A stretch of 64,000 nucleotides of DNA. It comes from Mycosarcoma maydis (Eukaryota; Basidiomycota; Ustilaginomycetes; Ustilaginales). Where the stretch lies: NCBI RefSeq assembly GCF_000328475.2, contig NC_026480.1:868001-932000 (forward strand), given 5' to 3'. The notes below the pieces were generated by a model. It searched no databases. It had not been told where the DNA came from and saw only the letters and a program-made list of their open reading frames with translations. Shown here in pieces: positions 10,199-18,712 of the stretch (its first letter is position 1; each line of letters starts with the position of its first letter). Position numbers and translations under genes: made by a program.

Positions 10199-11236
10199 AG
10201 AATGGATGCTGGCTACAGTTAACTTAGGTTCAAGATCACCTCAAGTTTACATGTACTAACGTTATAATAAGAAAGGGTTACCGCTTGCACCTGCAAATCT
10301 GGTTAGCTTCCCCCGCAAATTTGTCCTGAACAATTTCAATCACGAGACGTGGGTGTTCGCTGTCATGAATGACAGGCTGGAATCGTAGTTAGTGTCGAGC
10401 TTAATTGTTGTGTCCAGACCTCTCCTTACTCGGAATGGAATTACTGTATGATTTTCTCCTTTGCGTTTCTAAGCCTGTCTTGCTCACTGAGAAACCGGAG
10501 TTCGTATGTCGCTAACCCCACCCAGCCACCAGTTACAGATTGAGAGCACCGTGCCCCGCACACGTATGACGACCATGAGGTGGTAACAACGGCGTTAATG
10601 CCGCTAATTATTTTTGCACAACAAACACTTGCCTCCAGCGGTGGCCAGCTCGCTGGTCCGCGCCCCCAATTTGGCGCCGATTCTACGTAACTCGCTCTGC
10701 GCCGCGTATTGGTGGCTGACTGTGTGTGTGTAATCGTGAATAGCACTGTGCTGTTTTGTTGGCGACCTCCGTATCTTCAAGAGACAAGCTGCAGCGCCTT
10801 AATCACGATTAGAATGATGTTTACCGCTCAGCTCAACTGGCGTTCTCTTCGAGTCGCACGTGACCTGCAACGCGTATCGGCGTCATTGAAGCTTTGCGCC
10901 GCGGCAGCGACTCTGACAGCCAGCAAGAGCATGGTGTCACCCTGTGGTATACGAGGGCATTGTACTGTTCTTTCCAGGCTCGCGCTCAAACACACTCGAT
11001 ACTTTTGCAGCCGCATACAGCATCCATAAATACATTCAGGTCGGCGTCGCGAAGATGCCGCACCGATTGTGTTGCACGCCTGATCTTCCCAACAAGCTAG
11101 CTATAAGAAAAGAGCCCATATAAGCCCCCCACTGGGTCAAATCAGCTCCTTTTTGGGTCAATTGGGCATTTGCGCATCGAGAAGGATCAAGTCAGGTTAC
11201 ATTGAACTACCTTGTTCCTCTCCAATGCTGACTACT

Positions 11237-12019
11237 TCAGAGCGACTCGAATCGTTTCTTCAACTTTTCAATCCAGCTATCCGCCATTTGAATTGGGCCT
11301 TCGTATCCAGTAACAAGCCGGTAAGACTTGTTCTCCTCATAACTTTCCACATTGAGCTGGCCATCTGTAAACGCTACCGAGGCAATGATGTTCTCAGGCG
11401 TCGCGATCCTTCCTGGCATCAGCGGATGCCGAAGGTCAGTCAGATGTGCCCAGCCGCTTTCGCGCGTTGAAGCTTCAAATCTGAGCAAGTCATCGTTAGG
11501 CACTACTTCGTTTCGAAGCACTTCGTGCATGATCCTCCATCCAGACGGATTGATGCGTATCCTGTCCGGATTTGCGCGTACGAACTCGGCTGGCTCTGCA
11601 TACTGTGATGATGATGTATTTGTTGGTAGGACGTAGGCAATGACAGCGTCGTTAGAAGCGGATGGCTTGGGAGAAAACGAGATTGCCCACCCATCGACAG
11701 TAGATGCAACTTGGTCTGGACCACGAGAGATGCTGATCGGCGTCGGGTGGTAATAGAGTCCAGTCTGAGGCTCTGGGTCTTTAATAGTGATGCGACTGGA
11801 GCCGCTCGAGCAAAGTGCAGTGGTGGTGAGGCTCCGAGCGTGACCCATCTGGCATCGCCTAGTTGCACTCACTTGAAGAGAGCGTCGAAAGCTTTGGCCG
11901 CATATTCTTGGTGGCATCACCCTCGAAACCGACATGGGCGGGCAGAACGTGTGAGCAGACCATATCCGTACGGAGCCAGAGACCAGAGAGGCGCATCTGT
12001 GAGGGAGCCTCGTGGCCAT
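11237..12019 (-). CDS. Conserved-looking unknown protein with mitochondrial presequence, 260 aa
   Basis: The first in-frame ATG is at 12019; the frame is open further upstream but only with a TTG. The N-terminal ~75 residues are rich in Arg, Ser and Thr and poor in acidic residues (MATRLPHRCASLVSG..., ...RSLTTTALCSS), as in mitochondrial targeting peptides. The remainder looks like a folded domain (TVDGWAISFSP, SGWRIMHEVLRNEVV, SGWAHLTDLRHPLMPGRI, ENIIASVAFTDG) ending in WIEKLKKRFESL. I do not recognise the family. A GTGAGT on the coding strand near residue 50 has no acceptor that keeps the frame, so I call one exon. Role unknown. Confidence 0.65.
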   Translation of the reverse strand: MATRLPHRCASLVSGSVRIWSAHTFCPPMSVSRVMPPRICGQSFRRSLQVSATRRCQMGHARSLTTTALCSSGSSRITIKDPEPQTGLYYHPTPISISRGPDQVASTVDGWAISFSPKPSASNDAVIAYVLPTNTSSSQYAEPAEFVRANPDRIRINPSGWRIMHEVLRNEVVPNDDLLRFEASTRESGWAHLTDLRHPLMPGRIATPENIIASVAFTDGQLNVESYEENKSYRLVTGYEGPIQMADSWIEKLKKRFESL

Positions 12020-12465
12020 CCTTTTCTCGAGATCCTGGCAGGTGCTGAGCAAGATCGTGTTGAGCTTTGAACGGATTACACTAGTAAATATCAAGGTCGC
12101 AGAGAAAGGACCGACTCATACTCCAAGAAGAAGGTTGCTCTACCGCAGGTGGAGGCTTTTAAATCACTTTTCTTCCGTCATGTCTTTGTAATCATTTTCG
12201 ATTTCCGATGAATGGCGATCGCAACACGCGACTCCAAGCTGCCGAGACCTTTTTTTGGACTGCTTCACACAGACGAGCATGCCGTGTTACCAGCCACGCC
12301 GTCTGCTACCTGCTCGAGACACGAGGTCAACTCGCGCCTGTATATCTACAAGCTAAATTTCGGACAACGTGGTCTCAGTCAAGAACTGTCACGGCGCTGT
12401 TTTAAACGTAAATCTTTTTGTGACTCTGACGTTTCATCCTCTCTTGATTGCATGATTGAAAGAGA
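12020..12465. other. Intergenic, upstream of the mitochondrial unknown gene
   Basis: This is the promoter side of the minus-strand gene ending at 12019 and the 3' flank of the GPI-protein gene. I see no further gene or repeat. Confidence 0.5.
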
Positions 12466-13094
12466 CTACAAAGCAAAGACACCAGCGAGGGCAGCGACGA
12501 AAGTGCAGGCGACCATGCCAGCAAAGTAGCCCGGCATAGGGCCCAATGCAGTCGCAGCCGCGTTGGAAGAGCCCGAGGGGGCGGCCCCGGTGGAGGCAGC
12601 ACTTGCAGCCGATGCAGCAGCGTTAGAGATGCTGCTGAGAGCACCGCTAGCAGATCTGGTGATGGAGCCCAGGATAGAGCCCAGGTTCGAGTTGCTAGCC
12701 CCTCCATTAGCAAGGATCGATGAAGCGACTGAAAGGTAAGAGTAGGCGTCGCTCCTCTGAGAAGCGATGAATGAAGACTGGCCAGCAGGAAGTGAGAGCG
12801 ACTCAAGTCCGCCAAACTGCGAGTTGATGAAGTTTGACAGTGACGAGAGTGCCGCTGAGTTGGTGTATTGCGAGAGGTTGTATGGATCAAAGCCTGAATA
12901 TGGGCAACAAAGGTGAGTAGCGTGGATAAGAGTCAGTCACGGTTATGTTGCGGTGAGAGGGAAACAGCGGCGGCACCATCGTGACACTTACTCTGCCTCT
13001 TCTCGACGCGAGGAGCCGGCGTAGGCTGAACGCTGGCCTGTACGACTACGACAGAGGCGAGGATGACCAAAAGGAACGAGGCGAAAAACTTCAT
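12466..13094 (-). CDS. Secreted, Kex2-processed, probably GPI-anchored surface protein (two exons)
   Basis: Exon 1 is 12992-13094 and exon 2 is 12466-12893, separated by a 98 bp intron with GTAAGT donor and TTCAG acceptor; 176 aa. A typical signal peptide (MKFFASFLLVILASVVVVQA) is followed by a short pro-segment ending in the dibasic EKR, a Kex2 site. The mature part begins QSFDPYNL and is Ser/Ala/Asn-rich, with a middle GSILGSITRSASGAL segment. The C terminus has small residues (APSGSSNAAAT) then a hydrophobic tail ending LAGVFAL, as in GPI-attachment signals. There is almost no Cys. I recognise no family, but the architecture fits a cell-wall or plasma-membrane mannoprotein. The intron begins one base after the codons for KRQ. 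Confidence 0.75.
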
Positions 13095-14644
13095 CGTGGA
13101 TGTGCTGAGACTCAGAGCCGGACGAGGGAAACGGGCGTCGAGGTCTTTGTGAAGCTGGCGAAGCATATATATATCTATATCTATACTTGTGAACCAACGC
13201 AGGCGATCAAAGAGTCACCATCCACTTCCAAGGTTTTGCAGCTGCTGCGTACAACTTGCCTCGCCGCTTAGTGTCACTGACGCGGTAAGCATTCACGATT
13301 CAGCTATCCTCTTTAAGGGGGTGCTTGCATCCCTTTAGCACAGAGCTTGCACTTCGTCAGCCACTGACGCAAGGCGAAATGTTTGACCCGGGGGATCGCC
13401 TACAATGGCTTGGAGACTGCTTCCGCGTAGTTTTGTCGGTGCTGGTACGTTAGCAGGCATTTTGCAGCAGCTCCTTGCACAGAAATGCCACAGTGAACAT
13501 TCTTGCGCAGACCTGCATGAAGTCGCCTTTAATGGGCCAGGGTAGACAATGTACGAGATGAAAATGAGGCTAACGCTGGTGAAAACGCTTGTCGTGTCTC
13601 GTACCTGATTTTTAGCAGGCAGTTCAGCAGAGGTGTTAGACGACGTCGAAGTGATATGTCACTTTCTACCTGACCTCAGACAGCTCTCAGCCTTTGTGCT
13701 TGTAGATACCGTAGTTGTGCCAAAAAGAAATAATTAACGCTCCGCCTCGCTTGTGCGTGTGCGCGGTGTGTAGATTCGACATGTCAAGCCGACACTTTCG
13801 CTCTCATAGCCTGGGCCAAAATGACGGAGAGACAGTCTCAAGTCGGGACTTAAAGCGGTATCATTGCGAGCAAAAGTATGAAGTTGACGGAGCAACCACC
13901 TATAACTACGAAGAGAAGGCTCGAAGCTCTTCTCCTGAACATCACCTACTTCTCTCTGCAAGATTTGTGCCGGATGAATGGTAGGTGAGACTCAACATCA
14001 CGAATTGCGAGTAAATTTTTGCAGTCACGACTGCCTCACGACAACCACTCCAGGCTGAGCGCGCTGGTATACTTTAGAAATCGGCTATCCATCGCAGCTA
14101 CTCATGATTTCAACATACGTAATCACCACTTATACAACCACCAAACCATGATTAACATCTGCGGCCATAGAACGTCGAAAGCACCGCATCCCGTCCGATC
14201 TGCGTAGTTTAAGCGGCGTGTCGCCTAGTCAGTACTGCGGTGGGGGACCACGTGGGAATCCTAGGTGCTGCAGTTCCTTTTTTACGATAGATTTTCAACA
14301 CCTCGTGCGTATTGCGTCACACTGTGAACATATGCCGTCGCAACGCTGTGTTGGGATTGCGACTTGAATTCGGCTCAACTCTTTACAGGAATGCTTCTTC
14401 GCGTCAGGTAATCGATCCAATCAGCCGTCGCTAACGCTGTTCATATGACGAACCAATTCTATGGCTTGAGGTTGTTCAGAGCAGCAACCAGCACGCGAGG
14501 TTCATGTGATCATGATAGAATTCCTTCGTTGGATCTAAACTACAATGGAACCTAGCGAGAAGCAAAGTCTACTGATCCTTTACATCCGGTTTGTACGACC
14601 TCCGCTAGCGACGTTGAGAATTTGTTTGGCCGCTTGGAACAATA
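13095..14644. other. Intergenic, promoter of the GPI-protein gene and 3' flank of MET14
   Basis: This 1.55 kb stretch shows no supported gene. It has a TATA-rich element close to the GPI-protein gene and a few loose CACGA words. Short ORFs present (for example 13715-13984) have no protein-like features. Confidence 0.5.
13164..13186 (-). promoter_or_regulatory. TATA-rich core promoter candidate
   Basis: An alternating TA/GATA run (CATATATATATCTATATC on the plus strand) lies about 70-90 bp upstream of the GPI-protein ATG at 13094. That spacing and composition suit a fungal TATA element. Inferred from position only. Confidence 0.45.
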
Positions 14645-15256
14645 CTAGAGCTTGAGGTAGCCCTTGTTGATGAGATACTCGGTGATGATTCGAACCGCAT
14701 CCTCGATGGAGGTCTTGTCGGCGTCGATGTGGATCTCTGGTTGTTCGGGCTTCTCGTATGGCGCCGAGATGCCGGTGAACTCTTTGATCTCCCCAGCCTT
14801 GGCCTTCTTGTAGAGACCCTTGGGATCCCTGCTTTCGCAGGTTTCGATGCTAGCATCAACAAATACCTCAACGAAGGGCAGCTTTGGAACGTGAGCTTCG
14901 TGAAGCTTCCTTGCAATCTCACGGTCGGCCTTGTAGGGCGAGATGAATGACGTGATGGTGATGGTAGTCGACGAGGCAAAGAGCAACGAGACTTCAGAGA
15001 TACGTCGGATGTTCTCCTCGCGGTCCTGGGGAGAGAAGCCAAGGTCCTTGTTCAGACCAAAGCGGATGTTGTCACCATCCAGACGGTAAGCAGACTTCTT
15101 GAGCGAGAGGAGGTGCTGCTCGAGGGCAGTTGCAATGGTCGACTTGCCCGAAGCCGAGAGACCAGTGAGCCAGATCGTGAGTCCCTGCTGGGAGAGCAGT
15201 TCGGCTCGCTCATCGTACGAAACGTGACCAGGGTGGAAGGTGATGTTGGTAGCCAT
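14645..15256 (-). CDS. MET14: Adenylylsulfate (APS) kinase
   Basis: A 203 aa single-exon gene. It phosphorylates APS to PAPS with ATP, the second step of sulfate assimilation, in the cytosol. Family signatures are all present. The P-loop GLSASGKST lies near residue 33, followed by [29 protein letters not shown], the [12 protein letters not shown] segment, FVEVFVDAS, and the lid segment [19 protein letters not shown]. Length matches the ~200 aa monofunctional fungal enzymes, so no sulfurylase domain is fused. It is divergent from the HTD2-like gene across 797 bp. A CACGTG hexamer (15789-15794) is in that promoter. Cbf1-type factors bind such sites at yeast MET genes, but the hexamer is common in this window. 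Confidence 0.96.
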   Translation of the reverse strand: MATNITFHPGHVSYDERAELLSQQGLTIWLTGLSASGKSTIATALEQHLLSLKKSAYRLDGDNIRFGLNKDLGFSPQDREENIRRISEVSLLFASSTTITITSFISPYKADREIARKLHEAHVPKLPFVEVFVDASIETCESRDPKGLYKKAKAGEIKEFTGISAPYEKPEQPEIHIDADKTSIEDAVRIITEYLINKGYLKL

Positions 15257-16053
15257 GCTGATGTATGTTATAAATGTCTATGCTAGATGTGAGGGTTAGG
15301 TGAAACGGGGTCAGGAGGATGTTTGATGTTGTGGATCCGTGAACCTTGCAAAGCTTGTCCAATCGTGAATTGCAAAGATCGTGTGAGAAAACGGAATTTC
15401 GCCGACTTTCTTCTCAAAATCTCGATTTGCCGAGCAGTGTCTGTGCGACAGTCTGGCTTAAACTGCAGCTTCGTGCATAAGTTGGCGGTGCATCACGCCA
15501 TCGACTGACGTTCGTGACGGTGTTCTGAAATTTTACGTGACCCAACGGCATTTGACTAAGATCAATTTACACGGCCGAGAGTGACAATCAGATGAAAAGT
15601 TGGTTAGGGAATGGCGCCATGACGCGGGACAGGCTAGCTCGCGAGAATCTAAAAGACGATAGCGACTGTACGCAAGAAAGGCTGGCAGAGCCGTGGGGTG
15701 AAGGAGAGGTGCAAATGCAGGCAGCGAAAAAACGATGATGGGCAAGGAACGAAGGACAAAGTATGCGGTGAATTGAATGTACCAGAGTCACGTGTTGCAG
15801 TCTTGTGTCGTCTATCGAAATCTGACAGTGCGGCTTTTATTTATAGTGGTAACACCCTCCGTAAATCCGCTAGATTCCGCCGGCGTTACTCCACACGTTG
15901 TTCTTGATCCTGACTCTCATAGTAAGGACCTTGGATATAACCATAACTCTGACCGCGACCCCAACCTAGTTGACTGAGTTCTATATCCTTGCTTCCACTT
16001 TCCTCTACATCACACTGAGGCCTAGCCCTATCTTTCTTTGCTAGTCAATTATC
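15257..16053. promoter_or_regulatory. Divergent promoter MET14 / HTD2-like gene
   Basis: A 797 bp bidirectional intergenic region. It holds a TCACGTG (CACGTG at 15789-15794) and pyrimidine-rich DNA before the plus-strand ATG. No gene is seen. Confidence 0.5.
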
Positions 16054-17277
16054 ATGTTACGACTCGCTCAACCACAACGCTTCCTGCATGCTTCATCGAG
16101 GAGCCTCAAGGTCATAGTCCCATCTGTGCAATCGCGCAGCTTTTCGTGGAGTCGTACAAGATGCTCAAGTCTAGACGACTGGACGCGCACCATCCAGGCA
16201 CAGGCGACCACGATGCATGATACAGCTGACTTGAACAAAGCGCGTCAGGTACTGCTCGTTCTGCCAAAACTCTCCGGACCATCGTCCAAAGTGGCTTGTT
16301 CACGAAGCCTGATAGACAAACACAACGGTGAAGATGTCATTGCACTTCAAAGAGGCTCAAATATGCCCCTTGGATCAGAATTGGTACTGTTCAACCCACT
16401 GCTCAGCGAAAGTACGCTCGGCGCAGATGGTACCGAGAGAAGCTTCGGACCACCAGGAGGACTGGATCAGCGCATGTGGGCCGGTGGCTCGTTTGAATTC
16501 GAGCAGGGAAAGCAGCTCAAAGTGGGACAAGATGTACAATGCAATGTGACAGTCGAGAGTGTTCTTCTCAAGCAAGGCGCCAAGACCGGAACGATGGTCC
16601 TGGTCACACGGAAGCTGGTATACGAGGGCGCAGAGGGAATCGTATCGACAGAAAGAAGGACTCATATTTACAGGAAGCAGAGGCCAGCTGATCAGCGCAA
16701 ATATGTCCCACCACCTGCGGACAAGAGGCCAAAGGCCACAGAAGGTGAGTCTGCAAAGTCACATGTCGCGGATAATCCGGAATTTGACTCGCTGACTATC
16801 AACATTACTCGGTTCACTCGTTACAGTGGAAGAAAAGCCATCTGATTTTGGCTTCGATTATCATGCTACTCGAGCAGCCCTGTTCCGCTACTCGGCGGCG
16901 ACTTTCAACGCGCATCGCATCCATCTGGACCCGGAATACTGCCGCAATGAAGAAGGTCACCCAGGTCCGTATGAGTCCTTGAACGTTTATTCACCATGCT
17001 TCCTCTCACTGACAAACTTGGATTGCTCCTACTTACAGACTGTCTCGTTCACGGCCCGCTGACAGCAACATTACTGCTAAACCTGATAGCCACAGCAGCA
17101 CGTGAAGCGTCGGGACAGGTGAAAAGTTTCGAGTATCGTGCCACGTCACCTCTGACCGTCGAGCAAATAGTGCGACTTCGTGGTGGGTGGCAGGATCATG
17201 ACAGAAAGCAAGCATCGTTGTGGGCTCTCAATGAAGCCGGCACTGTGTGCATGACAGCCAAAGCCACCTTGTTCTAA
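16054..17277 (+). CDS. HTD2: Mitochondrial 3-hydroxyacyl-thioester dehydratase, HTD2-like (three exons)
   Basis: Exons are 16054-16744, 16827-16964 and 17039-17277 (355 aa). Intron 1 has a GTGAGT donor and TTACAG acceptor. Intron 2 uses a weak GTCCGT donor, but splicing there restores a continuous hot-dog domain across the junction. The N terminus (MLRLAQPQRFLHASSRS) is Arg/Ser-rich and likely mitochondrial. The MaoC-like hydratase motif is split over exons 2 and 3: LFRYSAATFNAHRIHLD followed by the spliced GHPDCLVHGPL. Family knowledge: Htd2 performs the dehydration step of type II mitochondrial fatty acid synthesis needed for lipoate. A closely related mesaconyl-CoA-hydratase-like role cannot be excluded. 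Confidence 0.85.
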
Positions 17278-17380
17278 AGAATCAGACGTAATGCCAGACA
17301 GTCAGTCGCTATTCTACATTGTGACTTACAATATGAGAAGGCTGTAGAACGGAAGCAGAGACGTAGTAGTGAAGGAGGCT

Positions 17381-18049
17381 TTAAATTTTGGCCTCATCCT
17401 TGTCAAAGTTGATCGAGACGCTGTTAACACAGTGACGCTCATTAGTGGGAGTATTGAAGCCTTCTCCTTTAAAGACGTGGCCCAAGTGACCGCCGCAGTT
17501 CTTGCAAGTGATCTCAATACGCTCCATGCCCCAACTCCTGTCTGAGTGTCGGTCAATTGCGCCTGGGATAGCGTCAAAGAAGGCGGGCCATCCGCAGCCC
17601 GAGTCGAACTTGGTCGTCGCCTTGTAAAGCGGCGAGTCGCAGCCAGCACACGTGTAGACGCCATCCTTGGGGTAGTGCTTGTTGTACTTTCCCGTGCCCG
17701 CCATTTCGGTACCCTTTTCACGCAAGATGCGGAACTGCTCCGGGTTGAGCTTGGTACGCCATTCTGAGTCGGACATACCCTTGGGGAAAGACTCGGGAGC
17801 TGACCGTGAAGAGGCAGTGGAGCCCATTTTGAATGCCGTCGCTGGGGAGGAGGAAAACAGACGGAGGTGGGATTTGAAGGGCGCTGCGGCTGAAGAACTG
17901 GCCCTGGTCGCACTGATTGTATGCAAATGGCCAGACGAGATGGCAGCGATACAAGCAACGATAGCACCGGTACCGAGGAGTGTCCTTCGGCTCAGTGTGA
18001 GCGTGTTGATAAGTGGTATGGATCGATGGCTAGAGCGAGTTAAAGCCAT
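17381..18049 (-). CDS. MXR2: Peptide-methionine (R)-S-oxide reductase, MsrB type
   Basis: A 222 aa single-exon gene. It reduces methionine-R-sulfoxide in proteins. The MsrB fold is complete. Zinc-binding Cys pairs are CAGC and CKNC, the substrate pocket is GCGWPAF, and the catalytic Cys is in RHCVNSVSINF near the C terminus. Residues 1-74 form a basic, Ser-rich presequence (MALTRSSHRSIPL, SRRTLLG) with a hydrophobic stretch, consistent with mitochondrial import. A second in-frame ATG at 17827 (Met75) would give a 148 aa form of canonical MsrB length, so dual localisation by alternative starts is possible. It is convergent with the HTD2-like gene (103 bp apart) and divergent from CDT2. Confidence 0.95.
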   Translation of the reverse strand: MALTRSSHRSIPLINTLTLSRRTLLGTGAIVACIAAISSGHLHTISATRASSSAAAPFKSHLRLFSSSPATAFKMGSTASSRSAPESFPKGMSDSEWRTKLNPEQFRILREKGTEMAGTGKYNKHYPKDGVYTCAGCDSPLYKATTKFDSGCGWPAFFDAIPGAIDRHSDRSWGMERIEITCKNCGGHLGHVFKGEGFNTPTNERHCVNSVSINFDKDEAKI

Positions 18050-18377
18050 CAGCTGGGAGTCTAGTGAGATAGGAGCGTTCCAGTTGATGGACTACGAAAG
18101 ACAAGTAAAGGTGTCGTGTGCGCACGAACTCACACTCATGACTGATACAGTATGTGTGACCTTCGCATCCACCACTGTCCGTCAAAAAAATCTGTAAGCA
18201 GCTGAAGAGTGCACGGGGAATCAAGCAATTTTGGCACCTGTCAGCTCAGTCGTAAGTGCAAACGCCATCGTCCAAACTCAATTTAGTTCTCAGAGGCAAA
18301 GCCTCCACAAACAGAGACAGCCGGATAGATGATGCAGTATTACGTGAAAAAGATACAGTAAAGATACATATTTGCAC

Positions 18378-18492
18378 GATAATCGTGAATAATCATTCAC
18401 GATTTACTCGTGACTGTTCGTTTCTACACATGCTCTTACAAACCCGGACAAAAGTCTTGAATCACGAATCGTAAAGAGATCAAATTCACGAT
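18378..18492. repeat. Cluster of AATCACG-type words in the CDT2 promoter
   Basis: Includes exact AATCACGAAT at 18460-18469 and inverted variants AATCGTGAAT and ATTCACGATT within ~115 bp. Confidence 0.75.
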
Positions 18493-18507
18493 ACGCGTAA
18501 TACGCGT
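18493..18507. promoter_or_regulatory. Two ACGCGT boxes (MCB / MBF-type sites) upstream of CDT2
   Basis: ACGCGT occurs at 18493-18498 and 18502-18507, three bases apart, 206-220 bp before the CDT2 ATG. ACGCGT is the MluI cell-cycle box bound by Mbp1/Swi6-type MBF in fungi, which drives G1/S genes. Placement before a replication-licensing ligase subunit makes regulation plausible. Binding itself is inferred. Confidence 0.55.
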
Positions 18508-18712
18508 AAAGTGTGAGTCACGTCAACATTTTACAGCCTTGCTAAGCTCTCGTGACTTTACCAAAGTGGCGAAGTCCCTGAAATGCACACTGACACCTCT
18601 TTGTGCTTCTTGTTCCCTCTTGTCAACTCAGACAGATCCAGTTGGCCCCTGCCTGTGTGCAGCCAACTGATATCGTCATCGCAGGGCAGCAACACGAATC
18701 ACGGCAGCCTCG

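Larger units (their letters stand above)
9084..11236. other. Gene-poor intergenic region (P450 promoter side)
   Basis: About 2.1 kb without a recognisable gene. It contains a (GA)7 tract at 9333-9346, a heptamer-word cluster at 10162-10198, an imperfect tandem of ATAGCTGAATC near 9985-10006, and one small ORF (9838-9993) listed separately. Longer ORFs here (for example minus strand 10441-10746) have no recognisable protein character. Confidence 0.5.
18050..18712. promoter_or_regulatory. Divergent promoter MsrB / CDT2
   Basis: This 663 bp region holds two blocks of TCACGA-type words (about 18378-18416 and 18459-18492) immediately followed by two ACGCGT boxes. No gene is seen. Confidence 0.6.

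Noticed and set aside
11860..11880. GTGAGT splice donor within the mitochondrial-like gene (minus strand)
   Set aside because: The frame is open across it, and none of the AG sites I tried downstream both keeps the frame and leaves an intron of plausible length.
15789..15794. CACGTG as a Cbf1-like sulfur-control site for MET14
   Set aside because: It is 533 bp from the MET14 ATG, and CACGTG occurs at many other places in the window (for example 14250, 24508, 33715, 39664), so one copy is weak evidence. Kept only as a remark.
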